Assembly: GCA_934466515.1 (NCBI GenBank)
Contig: CAKSLH010000010.1
Coordinates: 1 to 28,966 of the forward strand
Direction: 5' to 3'
Source of the DNA: an uncultured Eubacteriales bacterium
GTDB lineage: Bacteria; Bacillota; Clostridia; Oscillospirales; Acutalibacteraceae
DNA: 28,966 bases
Shown here: piece after piece, positions 22,379 through 28,966 of the stretch
Layout of the letters: each line of letters opens with the position of its first letter
How positions within the stretch are numbered: the stretch's first letter is position 1
The notes under the pieces: generated by a model
What the model was told of the DNA's origin: nothing
The model's database searches: none
What the model saw: only the letters and a program-made list of their open reading frames with translations
Program-made: the position numbers and the translations under genes

Positions 22379-23587
22379 TTATTTTATTTTCAATCTGAAA
22401 AGGCGGCAGGTATGCGCAGGTAATTTATCAATATAAATTAAGCCGTTATCAAATTTTAATTCACCGCTTTTTATTTTTAATTTACCGTTATCCCATAGGT
22501 CGGAAAATTCAATTTCCTTATCGAATTCGGGTGAAAAGCCTAAAAGCTCGAGTGAGGTATTTGTTGTCCAACAGCCTATCGGGGTATCGGTAAAATTAAA
22601 AAATCCAAGAGCTATATCTCCGTTATCAAGATATTTTGCAATAATGGGAGTATCCAAGCAATAATCCTTATAATACGGCTCATTTTGCTTTCTTTCGGTA
22701 TTTGCTTCCATTACAAAGTTATTTGCCAAAAAGGGCTGCCTTGCAGCACTGTCCTGATTTATTTCTATAACTTCTCTGTTTTTTAAAATATACTGAGTTT
22801 CTTCAGACATATTGTTTATATCGCAGCCTATTATCAGAGGCGAATTGAGCAGTGCCCAAAGAGAAAAATGAAGCTGATATTCGTTTACTGTACAGCCCTC
22901 GTTATTTTCAATCGTTCCGTTTCCGTTCATTCCGACAACGAGCATATCCATATCGTTAAAGCAGCCCTTGCCGTTATATTCAAGAAACTTTATCTGCGAC
23001 TGCCCTATATCTTTAATTGTTTTCCAGCAATCCTGAATATCAAGTGTAGATCTCCAGATATCAGCACCTGTTTCCTTTATCCATTGCCTTGTGTTATCGG
23101 CACCCCACGAGCATGCTGAGAAAATTATGTCTCTTTTTGTGCTTTTAAGAGCTAAAGCCATTCTTTTATATAAAAGATCGGGTCTTATGTTCGTAGGATG
23201 AAAACAGTAATCGTATTTTAAAAGGTCTATTTCCCATTCGGCAAAGGTCTGCGCGTCGATCCATTCATGACCGTAACTTGCAGGGTAGCCTGCACATGTC
23301 AGATATCCCGCGCAGGAGTACATTCCGAATTTAAGTCCCATTTCGTGAATTTTGTCGGCTACATATTTCATCCCGTGCGGAAATTTTTCGGGATCGGGAA
23401 CAAGTCTGCCGTTAATATCACGCTCTTTTAAAGCCCAGCAGTCGTCTATAGTAATATAATTATACCCTGCGTCCTTCAGTCCGCTGTTTAAGAGCGATTT
23501 TGCAGAATTTAATATAAGCTCCTCATTTATATTTGTTGTAAAAGTGTTCCAGCTGTTCCAGCCCATAATCGGTTTTGATAATGCCAT
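22379..23587 (-). CDS. GH27 family alpha-galactosidase
   Basis: This ~402-residue cytosolic enzyme belongs to GH27 (clan D), which removes terminal alpha-galactose from melibiose, raffinose-type sugars or glycans with retention. Diagnostic motifs are MGWNSWNTF, ITIDDCW, the nucleophile Asp126 in LLKYDYC, and the acid/base candidate Asp183 in WRSTLDIQDCW, followed by a C-terminal beta domain. No signal peptide is seen. I chose the ATG at 23587, 7 bases after AAGGAG; the upstream ATG at 23593 is too close to that site. It follows the small zinc-ribbon gene by two bases, and a divergent AraC gene probably activates both. Confidence 0.9.
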   Translation of the reverse strand: MALSKPIMGWNSWNTFTTNINEELILNSAKSLLNSGLKDAGYNYITIDDCWALKERDINGRLVPDPEKFPHGMKYVADKIHEMGLKFGMYSCAGYLTCAGYPASYGHEWIDAQTFAEWEIDLLKYDYCFHPTNIRPDLLYKRMALALKSTKRDIIFSACSWGADNTRQWIKETGADIWRSTLDIQDCWKTIKDIGQSQIKFLEYNGKGCFNDMDMLVVGMNGNGTIENNEGCTVNEYQLHFSLWALLNSPLIIGCDINNMSEETQYILKNREVIEINQDSAARQPFLANNFVMEANTERKQNEPYYKDYCLDTPIIAKYLDNGDIALGFFNFTDTPIGCWTTNTSLELLGFSPEFDKEIEFSDLWDNGKLKIKSGELKFDNGLIYIDKLPAHTCRLFRLKIK

Positions 23588-23589
23588 AT

Positions 23590-23805
23590 TCATTCTCCTT
23601 CGTTTTCCGGAATAAAAAGTAAACACCCGATGGCTTTAAAGTGCCTTATTTTCTTTTTTAAAAACTCTTCGCTGCAGCCGAAATATTCTGCCTGACATGA
23701 AAGACATAAGTATTTTTTATCTGTTCTGCTTATTATTTTCATATAAAGGCTTATTTCGTCGGCAGTGAGCTTTTTTTTGCAATTTTCACATAAACCCTGC
23801 GGCAT
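23590..23805 (-). CDS. Small zinc-ribbon-like protein
   Basis: This 71-residue protein has two CxxC pairs (CENC at residues 6-9 and CLSC at about 34-37) that can bind zinc, plus a basic C-terminal half with EEFLKKKIRHFKAIGCLLF. I know similar small proteins from gut Clostridia only as hypothetical. It is the first gene of the alpha-galactosidase operon, its stop two bases before the GH27 start. Whether it regulates, or binds RNA or protein, cannot be said. Confidence 0.65.
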   Translation of the reverse strand: MPQGLCENCKKKLTADEISLYMKIISRTDKKYLCLSCQAEYFGCSEEFLKKKIRHFKAIGCLLFIPENEGE

Positions 23806-23877
23806 TTTTCTTGACTCCGAATCTAAATTATGATAACCTTATTATAATTTAATTTTGTAAAATTTAAATGTGTATTT

Positions 23878-23906
23878 TTATCAAAAACATTTAATTTCTT
23901 ATCAAA
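23878..23906 (+). promoter_or_regulatory. AraC-type direct-repeat operator
   Basis: TTATCAAA occurs twice, at 23878-23885 and 23899-23906, exactly 21 bases apart, as two half-sites on one face of DNA for an AraC dimer. An inverted TTATCA is at 23831-23836 near the AT-rich divergent -10 (minus strand TATAAT at 23841-23846). The second half-site overlaps the AraC ribosome site (AAAGGTG at 23904-23910). Confidence 0.6.
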
Positions 23907-23915
23907 GGTGATTTT

Positions 23916-24707
23916 TTGGAGAATTTTAATTTAAAGTTGACGCAGGCTTTTTATCAAAAATGCGAAAAGGGATATTTTTGGGGCGAGGGAATTCGTTACT
24001 GCCATGTTATCCACTACTGCAAATCCGGTAAAGGAATATTTAAAATCAGGGGAAAAAGCTATAATATAAAGCAGGGTCAGTGTTTTTATTTTCCGCCCTT
24101 GGAGCCTGTTTTTTACAAAGCCGACGAAGAAGACCCTTGGGAATATGCTTGGTTTGATTTTAAGGGCTCTTCGGTAAATGAAATTTTGTCATATTCGGCT
24201 CTGTCGGCTGAAAATCCCGTACTTACCGATATACCGGAAAGCATATCCTCATTATTTAACTTAGCATGCTATAAGGAATATGATTTACATACCTTTTCAG
24301 AACAGCTTGAAAATTGCGGAAAGCTTATGACCTTGCTTTCTCTTATAGTTAAATATTATCCCGATAAAAATAAAAAAAATAATTACAAATTTAAAACCGC
24401 CGATCAGATAAATTCTCTTATAGAAGAAAATTTCAGACGGAGTAATTTTGATATAAATACACTCTGTGAAATATTAAATATCAGCAGACCTACACTTCAT
24501 AGAATTTTTATTTCCGAGTTTAATACAACACCGAGTCTTTATTTAAAAAATTACCGGCTTGACAAGGCTGCCGAAATTCTTCTTAATACTAAAATTTCAG
24601 TTAAAGCTACGGCATTTTCCGTCGGCTTTAATGATCAGTTTTACTTTTCTTCCTCATTTAAAAAGAAATTCGGAATTTCGCCTAAACTTTTTTCTGATAA
24701 ATACTGA
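23916..24707 (+). CDS. AraC family transcriptional regulator
   Basis: This 263-residue protein has an N-terminal cupin-like ligand domain (about 20-110, including IHYCKSGKGIFKIRGKSYNIKQGQCFYFPP) and a C-terminal double helix-turn-helix (about 165-263; DINTLCEILNISRPTLHRIF and ATAFSVGFNDQFYFSSSFKKKFGISPK). The domain order is the standard sugar-responsive AraC form, so an alpha-galactoside is a reasonable effector. The start is a TTG with AAAGGTG upstream. It is divergent from the alpha-galactosidase operon across 110 bases. No terminator is seen between it and dnaA. Confidence 0.9.
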   Translation: MENFNLKLTQAFYQKCEKGYFWGEGIRYCHVIHYCKSGKGIFKIRGKSYNIKQGQCFYFPPLEPVFYKADEEDPWEYAWFDFKGSSVNEILSYSALSAENPVLTDIPESISSLFNLACYKEYDLHTFSEQLENCGKLMTLLSLIVKYYPDKNKKNNYKFKTADQINSLIEENFRRSNFDINTLCEILNISRPTLHRIFISEFNTTPSLYLKNYRLDKAAEILLNTKISVKATAFSVGFNDQFYFSSSFKKKFGISPKLFSDKY

Positions 24708-24717
24708 ATATTTATTG

Positions 24718-24746
24718 TTGAAATGGTGGATAACTTATGCTATACT
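24718..24746 (+). promoter_or_regulatory. dnaA promoter with DnaA-box-like site in its spacer
   Basis: TTGAAA (24718-24723), 17-bp spacer, TATACT (24741-24746) with extended TGC. The minus strand of 24725-24733 reads TTATCCACC, one base from a consensus DnaA box, and lies within the spacer. DnaA bound there would block its own promoter. Confidence 0.7.
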
Positions 24747-24807
24747 ATATAGGTAATATTTATTTAATAATATATATAATATAAATATACTATGAGGATG
24801 AAAAAAG

Positions 24808-26142
24808 ATGATGTATCAGGAATCGCTTGACGGCATTTGGGAAGCCGTTTGTGCGGAATGTAAAAAAACGGTTTCTCCTATAGCTTTTAACTGCTTTTTA
24901 AAGGATCTTAAGCCCGTTAAGATTGATAACGGGGCTTTTGTTTTGTCTATCGGCAGTGAATTCATGAGGGATCAGATTGAGGAAAACTATACGGGGCTTC
25001 TTGCCGACTCAATCAAAAAAATAATGGGCATTGATCTAAAGCCGCATATTATTTTTGAGTCCGAGGAAACGGATATTATAAACGCCGAGCTTCACAGCGA
25101 GGGTCTTACATTTGAGGATTTTTTCACCTTTGATAACTTCATTGAGGGTCCCTCAAACAGGTTTGCCTATGCCGCCTCGCTTGCGGTTGCGGAAAATGAC
25201 AGGATAGTTTATAATCCGCTTACTATTTACGGACCGTCGGGCGTAGGAAAAACCCACCTTATGCTTGCGATAAAAAATCATATCAAGAAAAAGTTTCCTA
25301 AAAAGAAAATCGTTTATACAAGGAGCGAGGATTTTACAAATCAGCTTATTTCAGCCTTGCATAACGGTAAATTGGGACTTACCGCGATGGACGAGTTTCA
25401 TAAGAAATACCGCGATATCGATGTTTTGCTGATAGACGATATTCATTTTATCGCCGGCAAGGAATCTACTCAGGAAGAGTTTTTTAATACCTTTAATACA
25501 CTCTATCAGAATAACAAACAGATAGTAGTCACTCTTGACCGCCCCTTAAAGGAAATCAAAACGCTTGACGAAAGAATAAGGTCAAGGCTTTCCGCAGGTC
25601 TTTTTGCCGATATTTCCTCGCCAGATTTTGAAACAAGGGTAGGAATTATAAGGAAAAAGGGCGAGCAGGCAGGATTAAATCTCGACGATCAGATAGTTTA
25701 TTATATAGCCGAGCATATAAAAGTAAATACAAGACAGCTTGAGGGCGTCGTTAAAAAAATTCAGGCTTATGTAAATATGGAAAATAAGCTTCCTGCCGTA
25801 ACGGCGGTGCAGAATTTCATAAAGGATGTTATAAACGATTCAAAGCCCGAGCCTATAAAGATAGAAACTATTATTTCCGAGGTTGCAAGAACCTATAATG
25901 TTTCCGAGGACGATATTTTATCTCTCAGAAGAACTCAGTCCTTAGCGCTTGCCCGTCAGGTTGCGATGTACATAGCAAGGGAAACCACGGGGCTTTCCTA
26001 TAAGCAAATTGGCGACGCATTCGGCAGAGACCATACAACCGTTCTTTATAATGTAAGACAGATAGAAAACTTCCTTACCGACAAGCCTTATGAAAAGGAA
26101 ATGGTTGACGATATTATAAACAACCTAAAAAGCGAAACTTAA
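24808..26142 (+). CDS. dnaA: Chromosomal replication initiator DnaA
   Basis: This 444-residue protein is the replication initiator. Domain I (about 1-85) is followed by a short linker, then the AAA+ domain with Walker A GPSGVGKT (142-149) and Walker B LLIDDIH (D210, D211), and DNA-binding domain IV with SLRRTQSLALARQVAMYIARE and the signature GRDHTTVLYNVRQI near the end. The length is normal. Gene order dnaA-dnaN-yaaA-recF is the ancestral Firmicutes arrangement. The start is the ATG at 24808; GAGG lies 10 bases upstream. Confidence 0.98.
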   Translation: MMYQESLDGIWEAVCAECKKTVSPIAFNCFLKDLKPVKIDNGAFVLSIGSEFMRDQIEENYTGLLADSIKKIMGIDLKPHIIFESEETDIINAELHSEGLTFEDFFTFDNFIEGPSNRFAYAASLAVAENDRIVYNPLTIYGPSGVGKTHLMLAIKNHIKKKFPKKKIVYTRSEDFTNQLISALHNGKLGLTAMDEFHKKYRDIDVLLIDDIHFIAGKESTQEEFFNTFNTLYQNNKQIVVTLDRPLKEIKTLDERIRSRLSAGLFADISSPDFETRVGIIRKKGEQAGLNLDDQIVYYIAEHIKVNTRQLEGVVKKIQAYVNMENKLPAVTAVQNFIKDVINDSKPEPIKIETIISEVARTYNVSEDDILSLRRTQSLALARQVAMYIARETTGLSYKQIGDAFGRDHTTVLYNVRQIENFLTDKPYEKEMVDDIINNLKSET

Positions 26143-26382
26143 AAAGGGTTTGAAAAAGCTCAAAACTTATCCACACTTTTAAGGTTAATTAACACGGAAG
26201 TTTTTAACACGGTGTTAAAAACGGACAGGTTATTAAAGTTATCAAATAATTTTTAATATCTTAGATTAACACCTAAAATGCTTTTTTAATAAGGCTTTGA
26301 TAAGGTTACTAACCTATTTAACATAGCTTATTTATACTGATATTTAAAATATATTCTTTTTTATAAAAACGGAGGTTAAAAA
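26143..26382 (+). other. Probable replication origin segment (dnaA-dnaN spacer)
   Basis: This 240-base AT-rich non-coding stretch contains a perfect DnaA box TTATCCACA (26167-26175). TTAACAC occurs at 26189-26195, 26204-26210, reversed at 26212-26218, and at 26266-26272. Positions 26201-26221 form a perfect palindrome with 10-bp arms. AGGTTACTAACCT is a further 13-nt palindrome. It resembles Firmicutes oriC regions next to dnaA, though only one clear box is seen here; the region before dnaA has another box-like site. Functional extent is inferred. Confidence 0.65.
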
Positions 26383-27492
26383 ATGAAATTCACCGTAGAA
26401 AGAGCAGCTTTTCTTGACGCGATAAGCAGACTGTCAAAGGTAGTAGGAAATAAATCCTCTCTTCCGGTTCTTGAGGGTATTCTTTTAAGCGCCAAGCAGG
26501 GAACGCTTTCAATGAGCGCATATAACCTTGAAATGGGTATGCAAAAGGAAATTTATGCTTCATGCGAGGAAAGCGGAGAAATCGTTATCAGCGCAAATCT
26601 TCTTTCAAATATTATAAGGAGACTTAACGGTCCGCAGGTCGAAATTGAAACCGACGAAAGACTTATGTGCCACATAAAGTGCAACGAAGCGCTTTTTGAT
26701 ATCATGGGAATGGCGGCGAGCGATTTTCCCGAAATGCCCTCTGTTGACGAGGGAACAAAGCTTACTATAGACAGCGAAGTTTTCAGCAGTATGGTAAAGG
26801 GCACGATATTTGCCGTAGCTCAGATTGAGGGTACAAGACCTATTCTTACGGGTATCAATATTTCGGTTAAAAACAATGTTTTGCAGTTTGTCTCAATTGA
26901 CGGCTTCAGGCTCGCTATCAGGCGCGAAAAAATCGCCGAGTGCGACGATATAGAGTTTGTTGTAGCAGGAAAGGCTGTAAACGAATTTGTTAAGCTTATA
27001 GACGAAAACAGCGAGAATATCGAAATAACCGTCGGCAACAGGCTTATTTCATTCTCGGTAAACGGATATGTATTCATTTCAAGGCTTTTAGATGGCGAGT
27101 TTGTAAATTACGAGAAAATTATCCCCACCGAATACAAGCAAAAGGTTATTTTAAACCTTTCGGAGCTTATAAGCACGCTTGAATGCGTTTCGATTATTAT
27201 TAACGATACCTTATCTACCCCTGTCCGCTGTGCGTTTGACGAAAACAGGCTGTCGCTTACCTGTATGACAGCGATAGGAAAATCCTCTGAAAAAATAAAC
27301 ATATCCTTAGAGGGCGAACCCTTTGAGATAGGAATGAATTCGAGATATTTTCTTGACGCTTTAAAGGTTTGCCAGACAGGCGAAATAATGCTTACCTTTA
27401 ACGGTGAAAATTCAGGAGTTTTAATAAAATCGGCTGACGAAAACAACAAGGATTTCTTATATCTTGTAATGCCGATGAGGCTTAAAAAATAA
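26383..27492 (+). CDS. dnaN: DNA polymerase III beta subunit (sliding clamp)
   Basis: This 369-residue protein is the ring-shaped processivity clamp. Three similar clamp domains follow one another (VERAAFLDAISRLSKVVGN; TIDSEVFSSMVKGTIFAVAQIEGTRPILTGI; and VILNLSELISTLECVSI), and the C-terminus ends with the typical YLVMPMRL. The ATG follows GGAGG by 7 bases. It belongs to the dnaA-dnaN-yaaA-recF cluster. Confidence 0.98.
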   Translation: MKFTVERAAFLDAISRLSKVVGNKSSLPVLEGILLSAKQGTLSMSAYNLEMGMQKEIYASCEESGEIVISANLLSNIIRRLNGPQVEIETDERLMCHIKCNEALFDIMGMAASDFPEMPSVDEGTKLTIDSEVFSSMVKGTIFAVAQIEGTRPILTGINISVKNNVLQFVSIDGFRLAIRREKIAECDDIEFVVAGKAVNEFVKLIDENSENIEITVGNRLISFSVNGYVFISRLLDGEFVNYEKIIPTEYKQKVILNLSELISTLECVSIIINDTLSTPVRCAFDENRLSLTCMTAIGKSSEKINISLEGEPFEIGMNSRYFLDALKVCQTGEIMLTFNGENSGVLIKSADENNKDFLYLVMPMRLKK

Positions 27493-27494
27493 TT

Positions 27495-27713
27495 ATGGAA
27501 AAAATAAAGATTAAAACCGAATATATAAAGCTTGACAGCGCTCTTAAATACGCAGGGCTTACCTATACCGGCGGCGAGGCTAAATATGCCATTCAAAACG
27601 GCGAGATAAGGGTAAACGGCGAGGTTTGCACAATGAGAGGAAAAAAACTTAAAGACGGCGATAAAATAGAAGCCTTCGGCGAAGAAATAATAATAGAAAA
27701 TGCAGATAAATAA
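27495..27713 (+). CDS. yaaA: S4-domain RNA-binding protein YaaA
   Basis: This 72-residue protein is a stand-alone S4 RNA-binding fold: LDSALKYAGLTYTGGEAKYAIQNGEIRVNG and GKKLKDGDKIE are the domain's standard parts. In Bacillus the same gene (yaaA) lies between dnaN and recF, as here. It begins two bases after the dnaN stop and overlaps recF. The exact target is not established; ribosome association has been proposed for relatives. Confidence 0.95.
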   Translation: MEKIKIKTEYIKLDSALKYAGLTYTGGEAKYAIQNGEIRVNGEVCTMRGKKLKDGDKIEAFGEEIIIENADK

Positions 27714-28767
27714 ATTTTTAAGCGTTAATTTTAAAAATTTATCCTCTGTTGAATTTGAACCCGACAGCAAAATGAATGTTATTTACGGGGAAAATGCGCA
27801 GGGAAAGACCAATATAATAGAGGCGCTCTGGCTTTTTACGGGCGCTAAGAGTTTTAGAGGAACAAAGGACTCGGAATTTTTAAAATTCGGCATGGAAAAA
27901 GGCAAAAACCGCGTTGAATATTCCTTTAAAGGTATACTTAATACTGCACACATGATTTTTACCGATAAAAGAGAAGCTTTTTTTAATGAAAAAAGGCTTT
28001 CTTCCCCCTCAAAGCTTGCGGGAAATTTCACGGCGGTTGTATTTTCGCCTGCGGATTTATCCCTTATATGCGACGGGCCGAGCAACAGAAGAAAATTTTT
28101 AGATATCGCCATAGGTCAGCTTTATCCTAATTATATCGAGATTTTAAAAAGCTATCAAAGGGCAATGGTGCAGAGAAATAAAATCATAAAGGAATTAAAA
28201 TATGATTCAACTCTTTGCGTTATGCTCGATGTTTTCGAAAAAGAGCTTGCAAGCAGCGGCGAAAGGATAGTAAGCTACAGAAAAGAATATATTAAAACAC
28301 TTTCAAACTTTGTTCCCGAGATTTATTCGGGGCTTTCGGGCGGAAGAGAGGAAATAACCTCGAAATATATTTCGGTCTGCGATGAAAAAAATCTGACGGA
28401 GTGTCTTAAAAAATCGAGAAAAGAAGATATGTATACAGGGGTTACCTCTGTAGGTCCTCATAGAGACGAGCTTGCATTTTTCTTAAATAACATAAATGTA
28501 AGAACATTTGGCTCGCAGGGACAAAAGCGGAGCGTTGCTTTAACCTTAAAGCTTGCACAGTCCGAGGTTATAAAGCAGATAACGGGCGAAAAGCCCATTT
28601 GTCTGCTTGACGATGTTATGAGCGAGCTTGATTTAGGGCGGCAGAATTATATTTTAAATCATATAAAGGATATGCAGTCCTTTATCACCTGCTGCGACCC
28701 GAATAATACCGAGCAGTTAAAAAGCGGAAAAATAATAAAGGTTAAAAACGGAGAGATAGAGGAATAA
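27700..28767 (+). CDS. recF: DNA repair protein RecF
   Basis: This 355-residue SMC/ABC-type ATPase helps load RecA at single-strand gaps. Walker A is GENAQGKT (residues 30-37), the signature region is FGSQGQKRSVALTLKLAQ, and Walker B is ICLLDDVMSELD. It starts inside the end of yaaA and its stop overlaps the start of remB, so the three genes are translationally linked. Confidence 0.97.
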   Translation: MQINKFLSVNFKNLSSVEFEPDSKMNVIYGENAQGKTNIIEALWLFTGAKSFRGTKDSEFLKFGMEKGKNRVEYSFKGILNTAHMIFTDKREAFFNEKRLSSPSKLAGNFTAVVFSPADLSLICDGPSNRRKFLDIAIGQLYPNYIEILKSYQRAMVQRNKIIKELKYDSTLCVMLDVFEKELASSGERIVSYRKEYIKTLSNFVPEIYSGLSGGREEITSKYISVCDEKNLTECLKKSRKEDMYTGVTSVGPHRDELAFFLNNINVRTFGSQGQKRSVALTLKLAQSEVIKQITGEKPICLLDDVMSELDLGRQNYILNHIKDMQSFITCCDPNNTEQLKSGKIIKVKNGEIEE

Positions 28768-28966
28768 TGTATCTTCATATCGGAAACGCACAGGTTGTAA
28801 GAAACGATGATATTGTCGGAATATTTGATTTGGACAGCTCAACGGTTTCTAAAAAAACCAGAGATTATCTTACAAACAGCGAGAAAAAGGGCGAGGTTAT
28901 ATCAAACTGCAGCGATTTGCCGAAATCCTTTATTGTGTGTTCAAAAGGAAATAAAAAAAATCTTGT
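28767..28966 (+). CDS. remB: RemB-like extracellular matrix regulator (partial at window end)
   Basis: The first 66 residues of a DUF370/RemB protein are visible: MYLHIGNAQVVRNDDIVGIF, then DLDSSTVSKKT and PKSFIVCS, matching the start, middle and following beta strand of B. subtilis RemB (YaaB). The gene order after recF is also as in Bacillus. The ATG overlaps the recF stop in TAATG; the remainder lies past the window. Confidence 0.88.
   Translation, partial: MYLHIGNAQVVRNDDIVGIFDLDSSTVSKKTRDYLTNSEKKGEVISNCSDLPKSFIVCSKGNKKNL

Noticed and set aside
23588..23626. Longer N-terminus for the GH27 enzyme (MFTFYSGKRRRMN)
   Set aside because: It overlaps the zinc-ribbon gene, and AAGGAG serves the ATG at 23587.

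Overview
The window looks like the chromosomal origin region of a low-to-mid GC, spore-forming, carbohydrate-degrading Clostridia member, probably a gut Oscillospirales/Ruminococcaceae-like bacterium. Support comes from the conserved gene order dnaA-dnaN-yaaA-recF-remB at the right end, a complete cotJABC spore-coat operon, a THF riboswitch in front of a FolT-type ECF transporter gene, strong Shine-Dalgarno sites with frequent TTG starts, and a dense set of glycoside phosphorylases and hydrolases. The taxonomic placement is inference; no rRNA is present.

Layout. 1-1900: a PucR/CdaR-type regulator (-) divergent from an Hsp20 gene (+), with overlapping promoters and a 17-nt palindrome between them. 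1900-4440: a tightly coupled four-gene operon (-) encoding an HPr-kinase-like P-loop protein, a PqqD-like RiPP-recognition protein, a small Ser/His S26-type peptidase and an alpha/beta hydrolase. It looks like the tailoring part of an uncharacterised peptide-modification system and has no visible precursor. 4586-12138: a sugar operon (+) of GH94 phosphorylase, esterase, GH20 hexosaminidase, GH65 phosphorylase and beta-phosphoglucomutase. The phosphorylases would release sugar 1-phosphates, and the mutase would turn the beta-glucose 1-phosphate from GH65 into glucose 6-phosphate.

12139-13390: a compact, repeat-bounded islet. Two ~181-bp direct repeats made of several hairpins closely bracket a divergent pair: a SLOG-like gene and a 57-residue ribbon-helix-helix gene. 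A 31-nt palindromic operator lies between the two genes. 13369-17846 (-): a membrane-anchored GH25 lysozyme and a GH2 beta-galactosidase. 17942-19992 (-): guaB and maf, overlapping. 20078-20858 (+): promoter, THF riboswitch, folT and terminator. 20859-21301: a structured non-coding stretch with long inverted repeats. 21302-22353 (+): cotJABC. 22379-23805 (-): a GH27 alpha-galactosidase behind a small zinc-ribbon protein, divergent from an AraC regulator (23916-24707) that has direct-repeat half-sites spaced 21 bp apart.

24718-28966 (+): dnaA, whose promoter has a DnaA-box-like site in its spacer; then a 240-nt AT-rich dnaA-dnaN gap with a perfect DnaA box and repeated TTAACAC motifs (probable oriC or part of it); then dnaN, the S4 gene yaaA, recF and the start of remB. 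The rpmH-rnpA genes that often flank dnaA are absent here, and sugar-use and spore-coat genes sit in that place.
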